45,671 nt of DNA from a virus, in the IMG/VR virus record IMGVR_UViG_3300026518_000017, positions 1-45,671 of that record; one strand, 5' to 3'. Shown here in pieces: positions 7,499 through 16,179 of this stretch. The notes beneath the pieces were generated by a model. That model was not told where the DNA came from, made no database searches, and saw only the letters and a list, made by a program, of their open reading frames with translations. Both the position numbers and the translations under genes were made by a program. How positions within the stretch are numbered: the stretch's first letter is position 1; each line of letters opens with the position of its first letter.

Positions 7499-7525
7499 AA
7501 AGGGGCTTCCCACACACCCCTTTTT
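7497..7525 (+). terminator. bidirectional intrinsic terminator between convergent blocks
   Basis: AAAAAGGGG - 11-nt loop - CCCCTTTTT. The stem is followed by a T-run on both strands, so it can stop transcription from the plus early block and from the minus lysis genes. Confidence 0.85.
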
Positions 7526-7526
7526 A

Positions 7527-7570
7527 GACCCGTCGGCCTTTCCCCACACACACAAAACGGTCGGCGGGTC
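7527..7570 (-). terminator. second long hairpin at the convergent junction
   Basis: Segments 7527-7538 and 7559-7570 can form a 12-bp stem; two positions are wobble pairs when read as plus-strand RNA. It contains the stop region of the spanin gene and precedes the 7497 hairpin in the minus direction, giving a tandem terminator. Confidence 0.6.
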
Positions 7571-7787
7571 ACTCTTTACAGTTTTTGTCCTCAGGCTCGT
7601 CGGAACACAGACAGTCATACACGGCGGCCTCATCAAGAGAACCGACCCACTCCGGCCTCATAATCAGGCAATAATCATTTTTTGAGGCCGTACTTTTTAA
7701 GCAACCGCTCAGACAAAGACTCATCGTTGCGAGCGCGATTGATTGCGCCGTGAGACTTCTCAATGTCCTTGATCGTTTTTTCTGCAT
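7569..7787 (-). CDS. outer-membrane spanin lipoprotein (Rz1-like)
   Basis: 72 residues, ATG 7787 after AAAGG. A basic N-terminus (KKRSRTLR), hydrophobic stretch and lipobox LSGC (Cys ~29) mark a lipoprotein. The mature part is short and contains four further Cys residues. It overlaps the end of the inner-membrane spanin gene in another frame by 113 bp, the classical overlapping Rz/Rz1 arrangement. Together they fuse inner and outer membranes in the last step of Gram-negative lysis. The mature part is acidic rather than proline-rich, which is less usual. Confidence 0.8.
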   Translation of the reverse strand: MQKKRSRTLRSLTAQSIALATMSLCLSGCLKSTASKNDYCLIMRPEWVGSLDEAAVYDCLCSDEPEDKNCKE

Positions 7788-7893
7788 TTTTAAGCCTTTC
7801 CTTTCTGCGACCAGAACCCCAGAAAAAAGCCCTCCCCGCCAGCCCTACAAGGGCGACAAAGAGGGTAACAATTACATACAATGTCGTCGACAT
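7675..7893 (-). CDS. inner-membrane spanin (Rz-like)
   Basis: 72 residues. N-terminal transmembrane segment (LYVIVTLFVALVGLAGRAFF), then a charged helical, coiled-coil-like periplasmic part (RRKERLKNAEKTIKDIEKSHG). Short compared with lambda Rz, but typical of compact spanins. It sits between the holin candidate and the lipoprotein gene that overlaps it. Confidence 0.78.
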   Translation of the reverse strand: MSTTLYVIVTLFVALVGLAGRAFFWGSGRRKERLKNAEKTIKDIEKSHGAINRARNDESLSERLLKKYGLKK

Positions 7894-7894
7894 A

Positions 7895-8209
7895 TTACTC
7901 AGGTCTCAATGAGATAAAAATAGAGCTGCTCGTAATCATTCTCAGATACACGCCGACCGTGGAAACCGCCGTCATAAACATGGCCGCGTATTTAATGACC
8001 TTGCTTGCGCACTCAGTACCAGCCTCAGCCGCAACCTCAGCGCCCTCCGCTGCGGTACGAGCCAGCTCAAGGAACTCAAGCTCTGTCTGCGGGTCTACAT
8101 GGCAAACCATAGGTAAGAGAATAGCCTCAAGGTCAAAGCCCTCAAGGGCGACAACCAAGCTCGAAAGACCGAGCAAAGTAAAGAAAATAAATGTCTTAAA
8201 TCCTGACAT
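7895..8209 (-). CDS. membrane protein, holin candidate
   Basis: 104 residues with an N-terminal hydrophobic segment (FKTFIFFTLLGLSSLVVALEG), an Ala/Glu-rich middle helix and a second hydrophobic stretch (KVIKYAAMFMTAVSTVGVYL). Position between the lysin and the spanins and two membrane segments fit a holin. There is no recognised family match, so holin is inferred from context. Confidence 0.65.
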   Translation of the reverse strand: MSGFKTFIFFTLLGLSSLVVALEGFDLEAILLPMVCHVDPQTELEFLELARTAAEGAEVAAEAGTECASKVIKYAAMFMTAVSTVGVYLRMITSSSIFISLRPE

Positions 8210-8233
8210 GGGAAAACCTTTCTTTTGTTTGGG

Positions 8234-8776
8234 TTAGGATTCATTTTCCGATATGTTACCACGTCCGGACAATTTAATCACCCTCACATTTTCAGGCTGT
8301 CTCACGCGCCACTCACAGCGGCGGGCTGATATCAGTCTGCTTTTTCTGATTCGCATTATATTGACGGCGTCGCTCTGGTTTCCTCCGAGCACATGGTAGA
8401 ACTCATCGTCCTCACCAACGTAAAAGCCGACGTGACCACCGCCTGAGCGTGAAAAAACAAGAACGTCGCCGAGGCTTGGCTTATCAGATTCCCGACCCCA
8501 CTCGACCCATGACCGAGCAGAGAGCATTTTCTGACTATGTGGAAACCCTGCTCTTTTTGCGCAGATACCGACAAACAAACCACACCAAGGGATTGAGTCC
8601 TCTGTGTACCATCCACCAATCCAGCCACCTATTTCTTTCGCCCATTCTATTATGAGGGGGTTGTTTTCTTCTCCGGAGAACTCGTACACTCCATAGCAAT
8701 TTAACGCCTCAACCAGTATTTTTGGGGATTTCTCCCACAATAACCATTTATATTGATCGTCAAGAGCTGCAAACAA
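8234..8776 (-). CDS. NlpC/P60-like peptidoglycan hydrolase (TIGR02594 type), endolysin
   Basis: 180 residues if translation starts at TTG 8776 (AAGAAAGAG upstream). A GTG at 8836, behind GGGGAGG, would add 20 residues encoded inside the neighbouring gene. Family features are clear: ALNCYGVYEFSGEENNP at the N-terminus, catalytic Cys in IPWCGLFVG (~65), GDVLVF and the His of GGGHVGFYVG (~117), then LGGNQSDAVNI. Such proteins cleave peptide bonds in peptidoglycan. No secretion signal is evident from the TTG start, so release through the holin is expected. Confidence 0.88.
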   Translation of the reverse strand: MFAALDDQYKWLLWEKSPKILVEALNCYGVYEFSGEENNPLIIEWAKEIGGWIGGWYTEDSIPWCGLFVGICAKRAGFPHSQKMLSARSWVEWGRESDKPSLGDVLVFSRSGGGHVGFYVGEDDEFYHVLGGNQSDAVNIMRIRKSRLISARRCEWRVRQPENVRVIKLSGRGNISENES

Positions 8777-8789
8777 GGATTTCTCTTTC

Positions 8790-9497
8790 TTAGATAATAA
8801 TAACAGCAATACCCGCCGCCAGATACGCGAAAACACCAGTCAAAGCCTCCCCGATTTCCGTAGGCTCATCAAAGTCCCCGTCATTATCCCCATCATAAGA
8901 CAGTAAAATCTCTCCAACGGCATAAGATGGGGCTTTCATTAAACCCCCCATTAAAACGGTCAAGGCCGCGTAGACATTAACAAACAATAAGGAAACAAAA
9001 AGGCCAGAAACAGCGGTAAAGCCCACGAGAGCGAGACCTGTAAAATTTCGCCAATAGAGGCGGTTTTCGCCGTACTCGGCAATATCCTGCGCTATCTCGC
9101 CAGCAATCTCCTCAGGCGCATTTTTCCACTTATCGTCCCTCCACTCAGAATATTTATTAAATGTGCGCGGGTCTTTTCCGAAAATCATCCTGACAATAAA
9201 GTCGAGTTTTTCCGGAGTTATTGCGATAATCATGCCATACAAGAACCATTGACCATGCCCCGTTGTTTTACCCAAAAAGCACAGAGCCATAGACACAACA
9301 AAAGCGGCGGCTGACCAGTACCAGTCATAACCTAAGGAATGGAATCCCCACAAGGAAACCAAAGCCAGCGGGAGAGACCATGCTATATTTTTAATGGCCT
9401 TTGAAAACGAGAAAAAACCCCCGCCATGCCAACGGGAAACAAAGCCGCCATATAAAAAGGCAAAGAGCAACATAATAGCTTTTATGTATTTATTCAT
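8790..9497 (-). CDS. multi-pass membrane protein next to the lysin
   Basis: 235 residues with about six hydrophobic segments (near residues 5-20, 38-57, 60-76, 85-97, 150-180 and 215-235) and a charged cytoplasmic-looking loop (~105-150). An Asp-rich turn (DGDNDGDFDEP) precedes the last segment. Position next to the lysin suggests a lysis or envelope role, but no family was recognised. Confidence 0.75.
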   Translation of the reverse strand: MNKYIKAIMLLFAFLYGGFVSRWHGGGFFSFSKAIKNIAWSLPLALVSLWGFHSLGYDWYWSAAAFVVSMALCFLGKTTGHGQWFLYGMIIAITPEKLDFIVRMIFGKDPRTFNKYSEWRDDKWKNAPEEIAGEIAQDIAEYGENRLYWRNFTGLALVGFTAVSGLFVSLLFVNVYAALTVLMGGLMKAPSYAVGEILLSYDGDNDGDFDEPTEIGEALTGVFAYLAAGIAVIII

Positions 9498-9498
9498 A

Positions 9499-10191
9499 CT
9501 AAGCCCCTAGAACGTCAGAGAGTGCAGTGTCAAAGGCTTCCTCAACTTCTTGTATGGTCGTAAGCCCGTCAAGACTAACGCCGGACTCTGCGGTAAAGCA
9601 ATTCTGAATATGATTAAAGATAGCGTCAGATATAGCGATAATCTGCTCAGCCGTAAGGTCAACAAATGAACCGCTAACTTTCCACTTAAACGTAAAGTCT
9701 GGGTCTAAGTCTGCCTTGATCCTCGCGCCAGTGATTCGGCTCACAGTAAGATCGTCAGTTGGGATCGTAATGTCATTAACTTCAATTCCAGCATAAACAA
9801 ATTGATCTCTATATGATGATAGGTATTTCGTGAGGTCGACCGCCCACTCCTCTGCGTCAGCGTCCCAGCTCTCAAACTCAACCCCTTGAGGCTTTTTGTT
9901 TGTGTATCCAGTCTCATCAAAATCAAAAGAGGTGGCCACAATTTTACGGCCAGTCTCAAGGTCATAAAATTCCAGTCCGGTCTTGTCGTCAACCTGAGAC
10001 CAAACCTCTGTTTCCTTGTCAAAAACCCTGACTTTTCCTTTTTTCTCTGACGGCGGTTTCACCGTTGTCGCATGTGCTGGGATTCTGTAAACGGTTTCCT
10101 TGTCCTCAGATTTTTCGGTCTCTCTCTTGTCGACCTTAGCCTCAGACTCGCCTTTATAGACGCCGTTTCTATTGTAGTGGTAAATTTTCAT
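9499..10191 (-). CDS. tail fibre assembly-like protein with DUF4376-like C-terminus
   Basis: 230 residues. The N-terminal half (KIYHYNRNGVYKGESEA...) resembles the start of tail fibre chaperone-like proteins, with a central PQGVEFESWD linker. Residues ~140-205 (IEVNDITIPTDDLTVSRITGA... DLTAEQIIAISDAIFNHIQNCF) match the DUF4376 pattern common in phage tail-tip and fibre proteins. It follows the collar fibre gene and probably helps its folding or attaches to it. Confidence 0.75.
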   Translation of the reverse strand: MKIYHYNRNGVYKGESEAKVDKRETEKSEDKETVYRIPAHATTVKPPSEKKGKVRVFDKETEVWSQVDDKTGLEFYDLETGRKIVATSFDFDETGYTNKKPQGVEFESWDADAEEWAVDLTKYLSSYRDQFVYAGIEVNDITIPTDDLTVSRITGARIKADLDPDFTFKWKVSGSFVDLTAEQIIAISDAIFNHIQNCFTAESGVSLDGLTTIQEVEEAFDTALSDVLGA

Positions 10192-10203
10192 TTCAAGATT
10201 CTC

Positions 10204-11103
10204 CTATTGATACTTGATGCAGTACATCATGGACACATTTCGGGGGCGCGTCTCATTTCCACCCTCGTCAATAAATGGGGCAGACGCAGGGTTTGTTCCC
10301 TCGCGTAAACTCGCGCCTTGAACCGCGTACCTGTTACCGCCCACCGCATTACCACCGATATAGAAATCATGTACGTGGCTCTCGAACTCATCGGCCTGTT
10401 TCGTACCGACATTGTCGCCAGTTGTAGCACCGTCGCCCGCGTCGGTACGGCTCGCAGCGTCGGGGTCGTTCCCCGCACCGTTGTCATAACCACGAATAAA
10501 TTCGCCTCGGAGGTCTGGGAGGTTGAATGTTGTAGAGCCATCCCCTACACCGTACAAAGTGCCAATAACAGCGAAAAGCTCCGCGTATGTTGTCCGACTT
10601 ATAGCCGAACCGTCACACTCAAAGAAATCTGTAGGCTCTGTGTCCGTTGAAAATGAAACAACCGTCCCAACCGGAACACCTCCGGAGCTTAAGACTGCCA
10701 AATCTCCCAAATACTGCCAGTTTGCGTCATCCGTCTGGACTGGGAGAGCGTTCCCTGTATTTGTGTTAATCTTAGAACCGTAAAGCTCATACGTTCCTGA
10801 TTTCCTCACTATGCTGTTTTGGTAGTATTCAGCCTCGGAGCTGTACTCAGGAATACCCTCTTGAAACAAATAAGCAATCTGACGCGTTGTAATAAAGTGG
10901 AGGGCTTGCATTTCCTCAAGGGTTGGCAGTTTCGCCGACGATATTGTCGCGTCGTTCCAGCCGTTATCAAAGGCCGCAAGAGCCTGTAAAGTGTCAGGAT
11001 CATTTGATAGAACTTTCGTTCCGGCCTGAGCTGATCCAAATTGTCCGTTATTCGCAGCGCTCCCCGCAAATACTTTTTGGTGTTTTCTTGTAATTCTTGC
11101 CAT
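10204..11103 (-). CDS. tail fibre with phage tail-collar domain
   Basis: 299 residues. Residues ~150-215 show the tail collar signature (PVGTVVSFS... DFFECDGSAISRTTYAELFAVIG, YGVGDGSTTFNLPDLRGEFIRG). The C-terminal HVHDFYIGG... and NVSMMYCIKY complete the collar/fibre tip pattern. The N-terminal part (FAGSAANNGQFGSAQAGTK) would dock to the baseplate. It is a likely receptor-binding fibre. Confidence 0.9.
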   Translation of the reverse strand: MARITRKHQKVFAGSAANNGQFGSAQAGTKVLSNDPDTLQALAAFDNGWNDATISSAKLPTLEEMQALHFITTRQIAYLFQEGIPEYSSEAEYYQNSIVRKSGTYELYGSKINTNTGNALPVQTDDANWQYLGDLAVLSSGGVPVGTVVSFSTDTEPTDFFECDGSAISRTTYAELFAVIGTLYGVGDGSTTFNLPDLRGEFIRGYDNGAGNDPDAASRTDAGDGATTGDNVGTKQADEFESHVHDFYIGGNAVGGNRYAVQGASLREGTNPASAPFIDEGGNETRPRNVSMMYCIKYQ

Positions 11104-11106
11104 TTT

Positions 11107-11853
11107 TTAAACCTCTAAAAGTTGCAAATAACGGAGGGTATTCCCCTCCTTTGTATCATAATCGGCGTATGTCGTAAATCCCGACGTGTACTCGTGCGCC
11201 TCATCCTCTGAGTAAGTCGTAAACCCAAACCACGGAGGATCAATCTCAATAAAATAATTCAGCTTTACAGCGGCGGGTCGAGGGAGAGCCTCTTTCTGGA
11301 ATGCTATAAAAGCAAATTCAGTCACCTCCTCAGTTATGAAATAATTCATAACCATATTTCCACCACTATCAGGAATCAGGGTGGCCTCAAAAAACTCATA
11401 TACAGCGTCGTCGATTTCCTTGTGCGAGTGATTTGAGTTGTTTTGTATGATTCTCAGCTTTATAAGCTGCCTGAAATCCTCGTCCGGCAATATAAAATCA
11501 TCGGACACGAGCTTGATATAATTCAACCAAGCCCCCTCTTTTGTCTCAAAATCTGCGTACGTTGTGAATCCCTCTCTATCACTCGGAGGGGCGTCAACCT
11601 CGTCATAAAGTAGTAACCCGAAATTTCCGGAAAAGTCCTGCCCTTGGTAAAAGCGATCAATATCCTCATATTTTCCCAAAACGTCGAGCTGTGTACCGAC
11701 CGCCGTGTCTAAGTCATATCCGTCGCGCACATCTGTGTATATCCCGCTCGCAATTAACGAGGTGACAAGAGCCTCAATCGTGGCCTTGGCGTTTGGCTTA
11801 TTGTGATACTGTATAATAAGCAGATTTACATAATAAGATATAAGCTCAAGCAT
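11107..11853 (-). CDS. baseplate protein, DUF2612-like
   Basis: 248 residues. N-terminal LLIIQYHNKPNAKATIEALV... VGTQLDVLGKYEDIDR is the DUF2612 pattern of baseplate proteins located after gpJ (functionally gpI-like). A segment GFTTYADFETKEG-x-W-x-x-Y-x-K-L (~125) recurs near the C-terminus (GFTTYADYDTKEG-x-x-L-R-Y), an internal duplication. Its start codon shares one base with the gpJ stop. Confidence 0.85.
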   Translation of the reverse strand: MLELISYYVNLLIIQYHNKPNAKATIEALVTSLIASGIYTDVRDGYDLDTAVGTQLDVLGKYEDIDRFYQGQDFSGNFGLLLYDEVDAPPSDREGFTTYADFETKEGAWLNYIKLVSDDFILPDEDFRQLIKLRIIQNNSNHSHKEIDDAVYEFFEATLIPDSGGNMVMNYFITEEVTEFAFIAFQKEALPRPAAVKLNYFIEIDPPWFGFTTYSEDEAHEYTSGFTTYADYDTKEGNTLRYLQLLEV

Positions 11854-13049
11854 TAAAGCTCCGTTATAGTGATTCTGGTCGTGTCCAGAGTGAATTGATT
11901 GTCTTTTGCTGTGGTGTCAAGGTAATCAAACCAATCAGCTCCGTTTTTCGAAATCTCAAGGTTGACCGGAACACCTCCGCCACCATTCGCATTTATAGCG
12001 GCGAGCGCGATTGCTGTCAGGCTGGACGTCTCAGCATAATCGCCGACATTGTAAGACTTTAGGTCAACGATTGATTGCTTGATAGCGGCCTGATCGTAAA
12101 CAGGACTCACACTCACGTCTTGAATGCCAAATCTGATATGAAGATTCTCAGCCGTCGGCCTATCAAATTGAGCTGTAAACACCCCTCCGGACGCCGTCTC
12201 AATATCGACCGTGACGTCACCTTTCATATTCGCTCCGTATGTTTTCCGAGAGTATATAATTCCCGCGATATCTTCATTTGATCCACCCTCGACAATACAC
12301 CAAATCCCATGAGCGGGGATACCGTCCGCGTCAACTACATTTGTGAAATTCTCATATACACGAGCCTCTGATACACCATCAAGCGCCAAAAGAGCGCCCT
12401 GTATCCCGTTCAAGTATCCGGCGGACGATAGGGCAACCGATTGCTGTCTCCTCACCCTCAGCTCGGCGTCCGTCTCCTCGTCAGTGCCAACCGAAAGCGC
12501 TCCGGAGGTGTTGTCTATGCTTGTGACGCCGAGAACGACCGTAACCTGATTCTGTACCGTCCCGATTGTGGTCTCAACCTTACCGACCGTTTTCGCTCTG
12601 AAATTCTTTGTATAAGTGCCAGCCGTCAAGGTCGTGCTGTCGATCAAAATAAACTGGTTTCCGGCGTCGTCCTGAATTGTGTATCCAGTGCCGTCAGGGT
12701 CGTTAAAGTCATCGTCCAGCCCCTCAAGATTTACGGTACGATCCACGACAATCTCAATCGGCTGAATTGTGTAAGTGCCGCCCTGTCTTGCGATATTGTT
12801 AAGGGCTACCCTTTGGTCAAGAATTACACCGACCGCTTGATCCGGATCAAATCCGGCGTTTATCTCTGTGAGTAACTCCCTCAAGTCAGTCGCGGCCTGT
12901 GCGAATATTCCAATCATTTGACCGTCTGGGCTGTTTTGGTCGAGGTTTATGTCGTTCCCGTATATATCGCGGAAAGCCGTCTCAAGGTTTGTCGTAATTT
13001 CCTCAAGGGTTAAAACGGATAGTCCATTTTCGTCCAGTAAATCAGCCAT
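11853..13049 (-). CDS. baseplate J-like protein
   Basis: 398 residues. GpJ-family features: LEEITTNLETAFRDIYGNDINLDQNSPDGQMIGI at the N-terminus, ILDQRVALNNIARQGGTYT (~75-95), and the central TDEETDAELRVRRQQSVALSSAGYLNGIQGAL region. Forms baseplate wedges in contractile tails. It follows the gp25-like gene by 3 bp, the usual W-J-I order. Confidence 0.93.
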   Translation of the reverse strand: MADLLDENGLSVLTLEEITTNLETAFRDIYGNDINLDQNSPDGQMIGIFAQAATDLRELLTEINAGFDPDQAVGVILDQRVALNNIARQGGTYTIQPIEIVVDRTVNLEGLDDDFNDPDGTGYTIQDDAGNQFILIDSTTLTAGTYTKNFRAKTVGKVETTIGTVQNQVTVVLGVTSIDNTSGALSVGTDEETDAELRVRRQQSVALSSAGYLNGIQGALLALDGVSEARVYENFTNVVDADGIPAHGIWCIVEGGSNEDIAGIIYSRKTYGANMKGDVTVDIETASGGVFTAQFDRPTAENLHIRFGIQDVSVSPVYDQAAIKQSIVDLKSYNVGDYAETSSLTAIALAAINANGGGGVPVNLEISKNGADWFDYLDTTAKDNQFTLDTTRITITEL

Positions 13050-13052
13050 TTT

Positions 13053-13406
13053 TTAAATCTCCACGGTCAAAGAATCTTGGAAATCCTTCGAGTAAATTGT
13101 GTTCACGCTATAATCTGCGGTAAAATCGCGAGCGTTTAATATAGTATCAAAACTCACTATAGCCGTCACGCCCTCAGTTTGCAGGATAACTCTCCGTAAG
13201 TCCAACTCTAAAAGAGAGCGCTGGTTTTTGTTTCCCAGCCGATTGAGCCAGTCTATTCCGGCTTGCTGGTCGAAAAAACAGTCACCAACCCACGAGAGGA
13301 TTCGCGTCTTAATATTCAGACCGATAGCCTCTTGCTCTTTCGTATAATTTTGTATACCAGCTCCGAACGTCCAGTCATGTTGAGCTGTTAAGTTTCTGAA
13401 TATCAT
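13053..13406 (-). CDS. baseplate wedge protein, gpW/gp25-like
   Basis: 117 residues. DWTFGAGIQNYTKEQEAIGLNIKTRILSWVGDCFFDQQAGIDW and LELDLRRVILQTEGV fit the lysozyme-fold gp25-like wedge proteins of myoviruses. It lies between spike and gpJ in conserved order. Confidence 0.85.
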   Translation of the reverse strand: MIFRNLTAQHDWTFGAGIQNYTKEQEAIGLNIKTRILSWVGDCFFDQQAGIDWLNRLGNKNQRSLLELDLRRVILQTEGVTAIVSFDTILNARDFTADYSVNTIYSKDFQDSLTVEI

Positions 13407-14144
13407 TTAGCTACCTCCCACGACAATCCCGTCCACAACCGTTACAACGTCAAACGATCCAGTCGCCCCATTGCCCGCGTGAATTGATTTTCCTGATTCT
13501 TGGACAATATCGTCCTTTATAATCCACTCTCCCGCCCCATTACCAAAGGTTTCGCCGTCAATCGTCAAATTCCCCTCGATCCGGACGTCTCCCTCGACTC
13601 GCATATCGCCCTCATGGACAAACAAATCGGCGATTGTGGTTATCAGGTCGTCCGTCAAATCCATTTGAGCGCTACCCCCGCCGTGACTTAATCTTATGCC
13701 ATTCGCCAGATAATTCGCTATTGAGTTTGTGAGCGGCCTTACCCCTACGATAGCAATCGCGTCGGAAATATCGTGAGCGCGGGAAACTGAGGGCGCTAGG
13801 CCGTCTCCGGATACGAGCCAGTTGTCTATCTGCCTGTCATTGAAAAACAACAAACAGTTGTCTCCGGACTGAATCGGCATAGACAGGAAATCCACCCCAC
13901 CAAAAAGCGTTATGACTGGCACTTCCAACAAAACAGGGTAGTCTTTTACCGTCCTGACCTCGTTTTCATCTATGGACACAACCTGCTTTATGGATATTTT
14001 CACAGAGGCAAGCTGCGTCGCGGTATCGAAACTCTGGATTGTCCCGATTTTCACGCAATTTAGTGTATTTTTTAGGTCTCTTTTCGTCCGGTCGAGCAAG
14101 TTTGTCATGTCCGGCGTAGTGACTGGCGCTCGTCTTTCTGCCAT
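13407..14144 (-). CDS. baseplate spike (gpV-like puncturing protein)
   Basis: 245 residues. N-terminal OB-fold region (VKIGTIQSFDTATQLASVKISIKQVV... YPVLLEVPVITLFGG, GDNCLLFFNDRQIDNWL) matches the gp138/gpV spike family. The C-terminal DMRVEGDVRIEGNLTIDGETFGNG is a beta-helix repeat that forms the needle. It pierces the outer membrane on tail contraction. Confidence 0.9.
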   Translation of the reverse strand: MAERRAPVTTPDMTNLLDRTKRDLKNTLNCVKIGTIQSFDTATQLASVKISIKQVVSIDENEVRTVKDYPVLLEVPVITLFGGVDFLSMPIQSGDNCLLFFNDRQIDNWLVSGDGLAPSVSRAHDISDAIAIVGVRPLTNSIANYLANGIRLSHGGGSAQMDLTDDLITTIADLFVHEGDMRVEGDVRIEGNLTIDGETFGNGAGEWIIKDDIVQESGKSIHAGNGATGSFDVVTVVDGIVVGGS

Positions 14145-15002
14145 TTATACACTCTCCACAATCTGAAATTTGTTGTTACCGACCCAAAGCTCTATGGTTG
14201 TCACAAAGCTACCAGCCACAGCCTCCGAAATAGTACCTTGGTGCTGTATCCCGACGACCTGATATTCCCCATTATATATGGGTTGCACTAAACTTTGAAG
14301 CTCAACGCTCTGTTTTATGGTTATTCGAGGCTCAAACAGGGTTGAGATACTCAAGAAACCGTCGTCCCGCCTTGGTGTTTCGAGCAGTCCTGTGTCGACA
14401 TTGAGTAACGGAATGTCTCCGGTTATGACCTCATTGTCCTTTAGAACGAAAACCCTGTTTTTGTCGATAAACACCTGACCGTCGCTGTATTCTTTGAGCA
14501 GGTCGTAAGTGTTGCCGTTCAATGTCACTGGCCTTTGCAGCACCTCGTCATAGTTTCCAATAGCCCCTTTTTCAAGGTTGGGAAATTGCCCGATCAAAAA
14601 CTCAAAAACGTCCTTTAGAGTTTTCCCCTTACTGATTGTCTGGAATGTGCGAGTCTGCATGACGTCGAAATTTCCGTCCCTCGCCTCTATGCGCGTCACT
14701 ATTTCAGTGCCCTCGCGAGAGCTTCCAGCCTCGAATATGTAGCCCTTGAACATAAGAGAGAGGGAGTCATACCCGCCCTCAAGCGTTATCGTCCGGTCTC
14801 TATATTCAAACCTGTCTTGAAAAATCCTATCCCGAACACGTGGCGAGAGGTTATGTATATCAATCGTCAGATAGTTGAGAGACGCCATTTGTGACCGCCT
14901 CATCCATATTTGACACGTCAAAGGGAGGCCGATGACGATAGGGTCTTGCCCGTCGGCTGGGTCGATTGTGACTCGGTAACTGCGCCCTAATTTATCAGCC
15001 AT
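14145..15002 (-). CDS. baseplate hub protein
   Basis: 285 residues. N-terminal GRSYRVTI, LTIDIHNLSPRVRDRIFQD and ITLEGGYDSLSLMFKGYIFEAGSSREG are typical of hub proteins (gp44/gpD-like fold) in Mu-like and related myoviruses. It lies directly upstream of the spike gene in transcription order, which attaches to the hub. Confidence 0.82.
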   Translation of the reverse strand: MADKLGRSYRVTIDPADGQDPIVIGLPLTCQIWMRRSQMASLNYLTIDIHNLSPRVRDRIFQDRFEYRDRTITLEGGYDSLSLMFKGYIFEAGSSREGTEIVTRIEARDGNFDVMQTRTFQTISKGKTLKDVFEFLIGQFPNLEKGAIGNYDEVLQRPVTLNGNTYDLLKEYSDGQVFIDKNRVFVLKDNEVITGDIPLLNVDTGLLETPRRDDGFLSISTLFEPRITIKQSVELQSLVQPIYNGEYQVVGIQHQGTISEAVAGSFVTTIELWVGNNKFQIVESV

Positions 15003-15337
15003 TAGTAAATGCTCTCCTCGACCGTACTGACCTCATCCTCATCAAGCAAGTAAAGGCTTGCATTCTGATTTGAGAAGTCATCCACGAAAACAGGGTCAAG
15101 ACCGTCCCTTGTAACACATTGTAAGCCAAACGGGAATATATTCCTGAATTTCCTCAGAATATTCGGAGAGTTTACGATACGGACTGAATTGATACTCCGC
15201 CCCTCATACTCAAAGTCTGCATACCAAGCCTCTTGAGACGGCCTGTATTTCAGTGTCATCGTGATAGACTGCCCCTTATTCCCCGTAAGGTTAAATCTTT
15301 GGTGTGCGCTCGCTGATATTTTATTCAGATATCTCAT
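15002..15337 (-). CDS. small baseplate/hub-associated protein
   Basis: 111 residues, beta-rich: QRFNLTGNKGQSITMTLKYRPSQEAWYADFEYEG resembles the small cyanophage-type baseplate plug proteins found in front of the hub gene. It shares one base with the hub start and overlaps the upstream gene by 4 bp, so it is co-translated with both. Confidence 0.7.
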   Translation of the reverse strand: MRYLNKISASAHQRFNLTGNKGQSITMTLKYRPSQEAWYADFEYEGRSINSVRIVNSPNILRKFRNIFPFGLQCVTRDGLDPVFVDDFSNQNASLYLLDEDEVSTVEESIY

Positions 15338-16179
15338 TCAAAAGGATTCCCACTTGCTAAAAATTCCGCCTGTGCATCACGCGCCGCTTGCCACCTTGCG
15401 ACCGGATCGTCCTCCGGTAAGCCGTCCATATTCCCGACCTGCCTGAGAGCCTCCTCTTGATACTGGCGACGACCTTGGTATATATCCTCTGGCGACGCCT
15501 CTGTGACAGTGTACTGCGTATCATTGGCCTCAGCATTAAGAACGGACACGGTGCGAATTTCTTTGAGCACGATTGTAAAATCACTGACGAACCTTGACCC
15601 CTCGTCCTGCTTTGCGGAAACGGATTCTATGGCCATGCGATTCATAAACTCAAAAGGAGTTTGCACAGAAACAAGGAATTTCCCCTCATGCAGTGCCTTA
15701 AAATACATATATGCTTGCTGTTGTTTACTCACAGGCGTAAGGACATTTCTCGCAAAAGCGTAATAGTCTGTTATGCGGTTAATACTATCAAGGCGCACGT
15801 CCTCAAGGGATACGCCATCCTCAAGAGCTTCGCGCTTTGCGTCCTGTATCTGCTTTGTAGCGGCGGAAAGTGTCGGTAGGTACTGAGACGCAACGGTCAG
15901 CTTTTGCGTGACCTTTTGGATTATCGCCCCATCCTCCTCCTCATTGCGGTGGACAAGCTCCCCCACATACCCCTTTAGGGTTAGTTTTTTGGGTCTTATG
16001 GCGATATGATCCTGCACCGCGCTATTATCTTCGAGATAATGGTCGGTAATCTCAGCGGTTAAATTGACGGAGGTTTCCCCCTCAACGTCAAAGAGGAATC
16101 CGCCAAAGCCGAAAGCATTCAGCGGCGTCACAATATACCCGTTTAGAGCTTCGCCGAATAAGTCGAGATTTGTTGTCAT
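15334..16179 (-). CDS. baseplate/distal tail-like protein
   Basis: 281 residues. N-terminal FGFGGFLFDVEGETSVNLTAEITDHYLEDNSAVQDHIAIRP is characteristic of Dit-like proteins of contractile-tail phages (symmetrisation of tube and baseplate). A helical middle and a charged tail follow. It follows the tape measure, as expected. Confidence 0.8.
   Translation of the reverse strand: MTTNLDLFGEALNGYIVTPLNAFGFGGFLFDVEGETSVNLTAEITDHYLEDNSAVQDHIAIRPKKLTLKGYVGELVHRNEEEDGAIIQKVTQKLTVASQYLPTLSAATKQIQDAKREALEDGVSLEDVRLDSINRITDYYAFARNVLTPVSKQQQAYMYFKALHEGKFLVSVQTPFEFMNRMAIESVSAKQDEGSRFVSDFTIVLKEIRTVSVLNAEANDTQYTVTEASPEDIYQGRRQYQEEALRQVGNMDGLPEDDPVARWQAARDAQAEFLASGNPFE

Noticed and set aside
8777-8836. N-terminal hydrophobic extension of the lysin from GTG 8836 as signal-arrest segment
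   Set aside because: The Leu-rich stretch is the out-of-frame copy of the neighbour's membrane helix; TTG 8776 is preferred, although GTG has a good GGGGAGG and cannot be fully excluded.
12441-12875. 144-codon plus-strand frame opposite gpJ
   Set aside because: Antisense shadow of a conserved baseplate gene.
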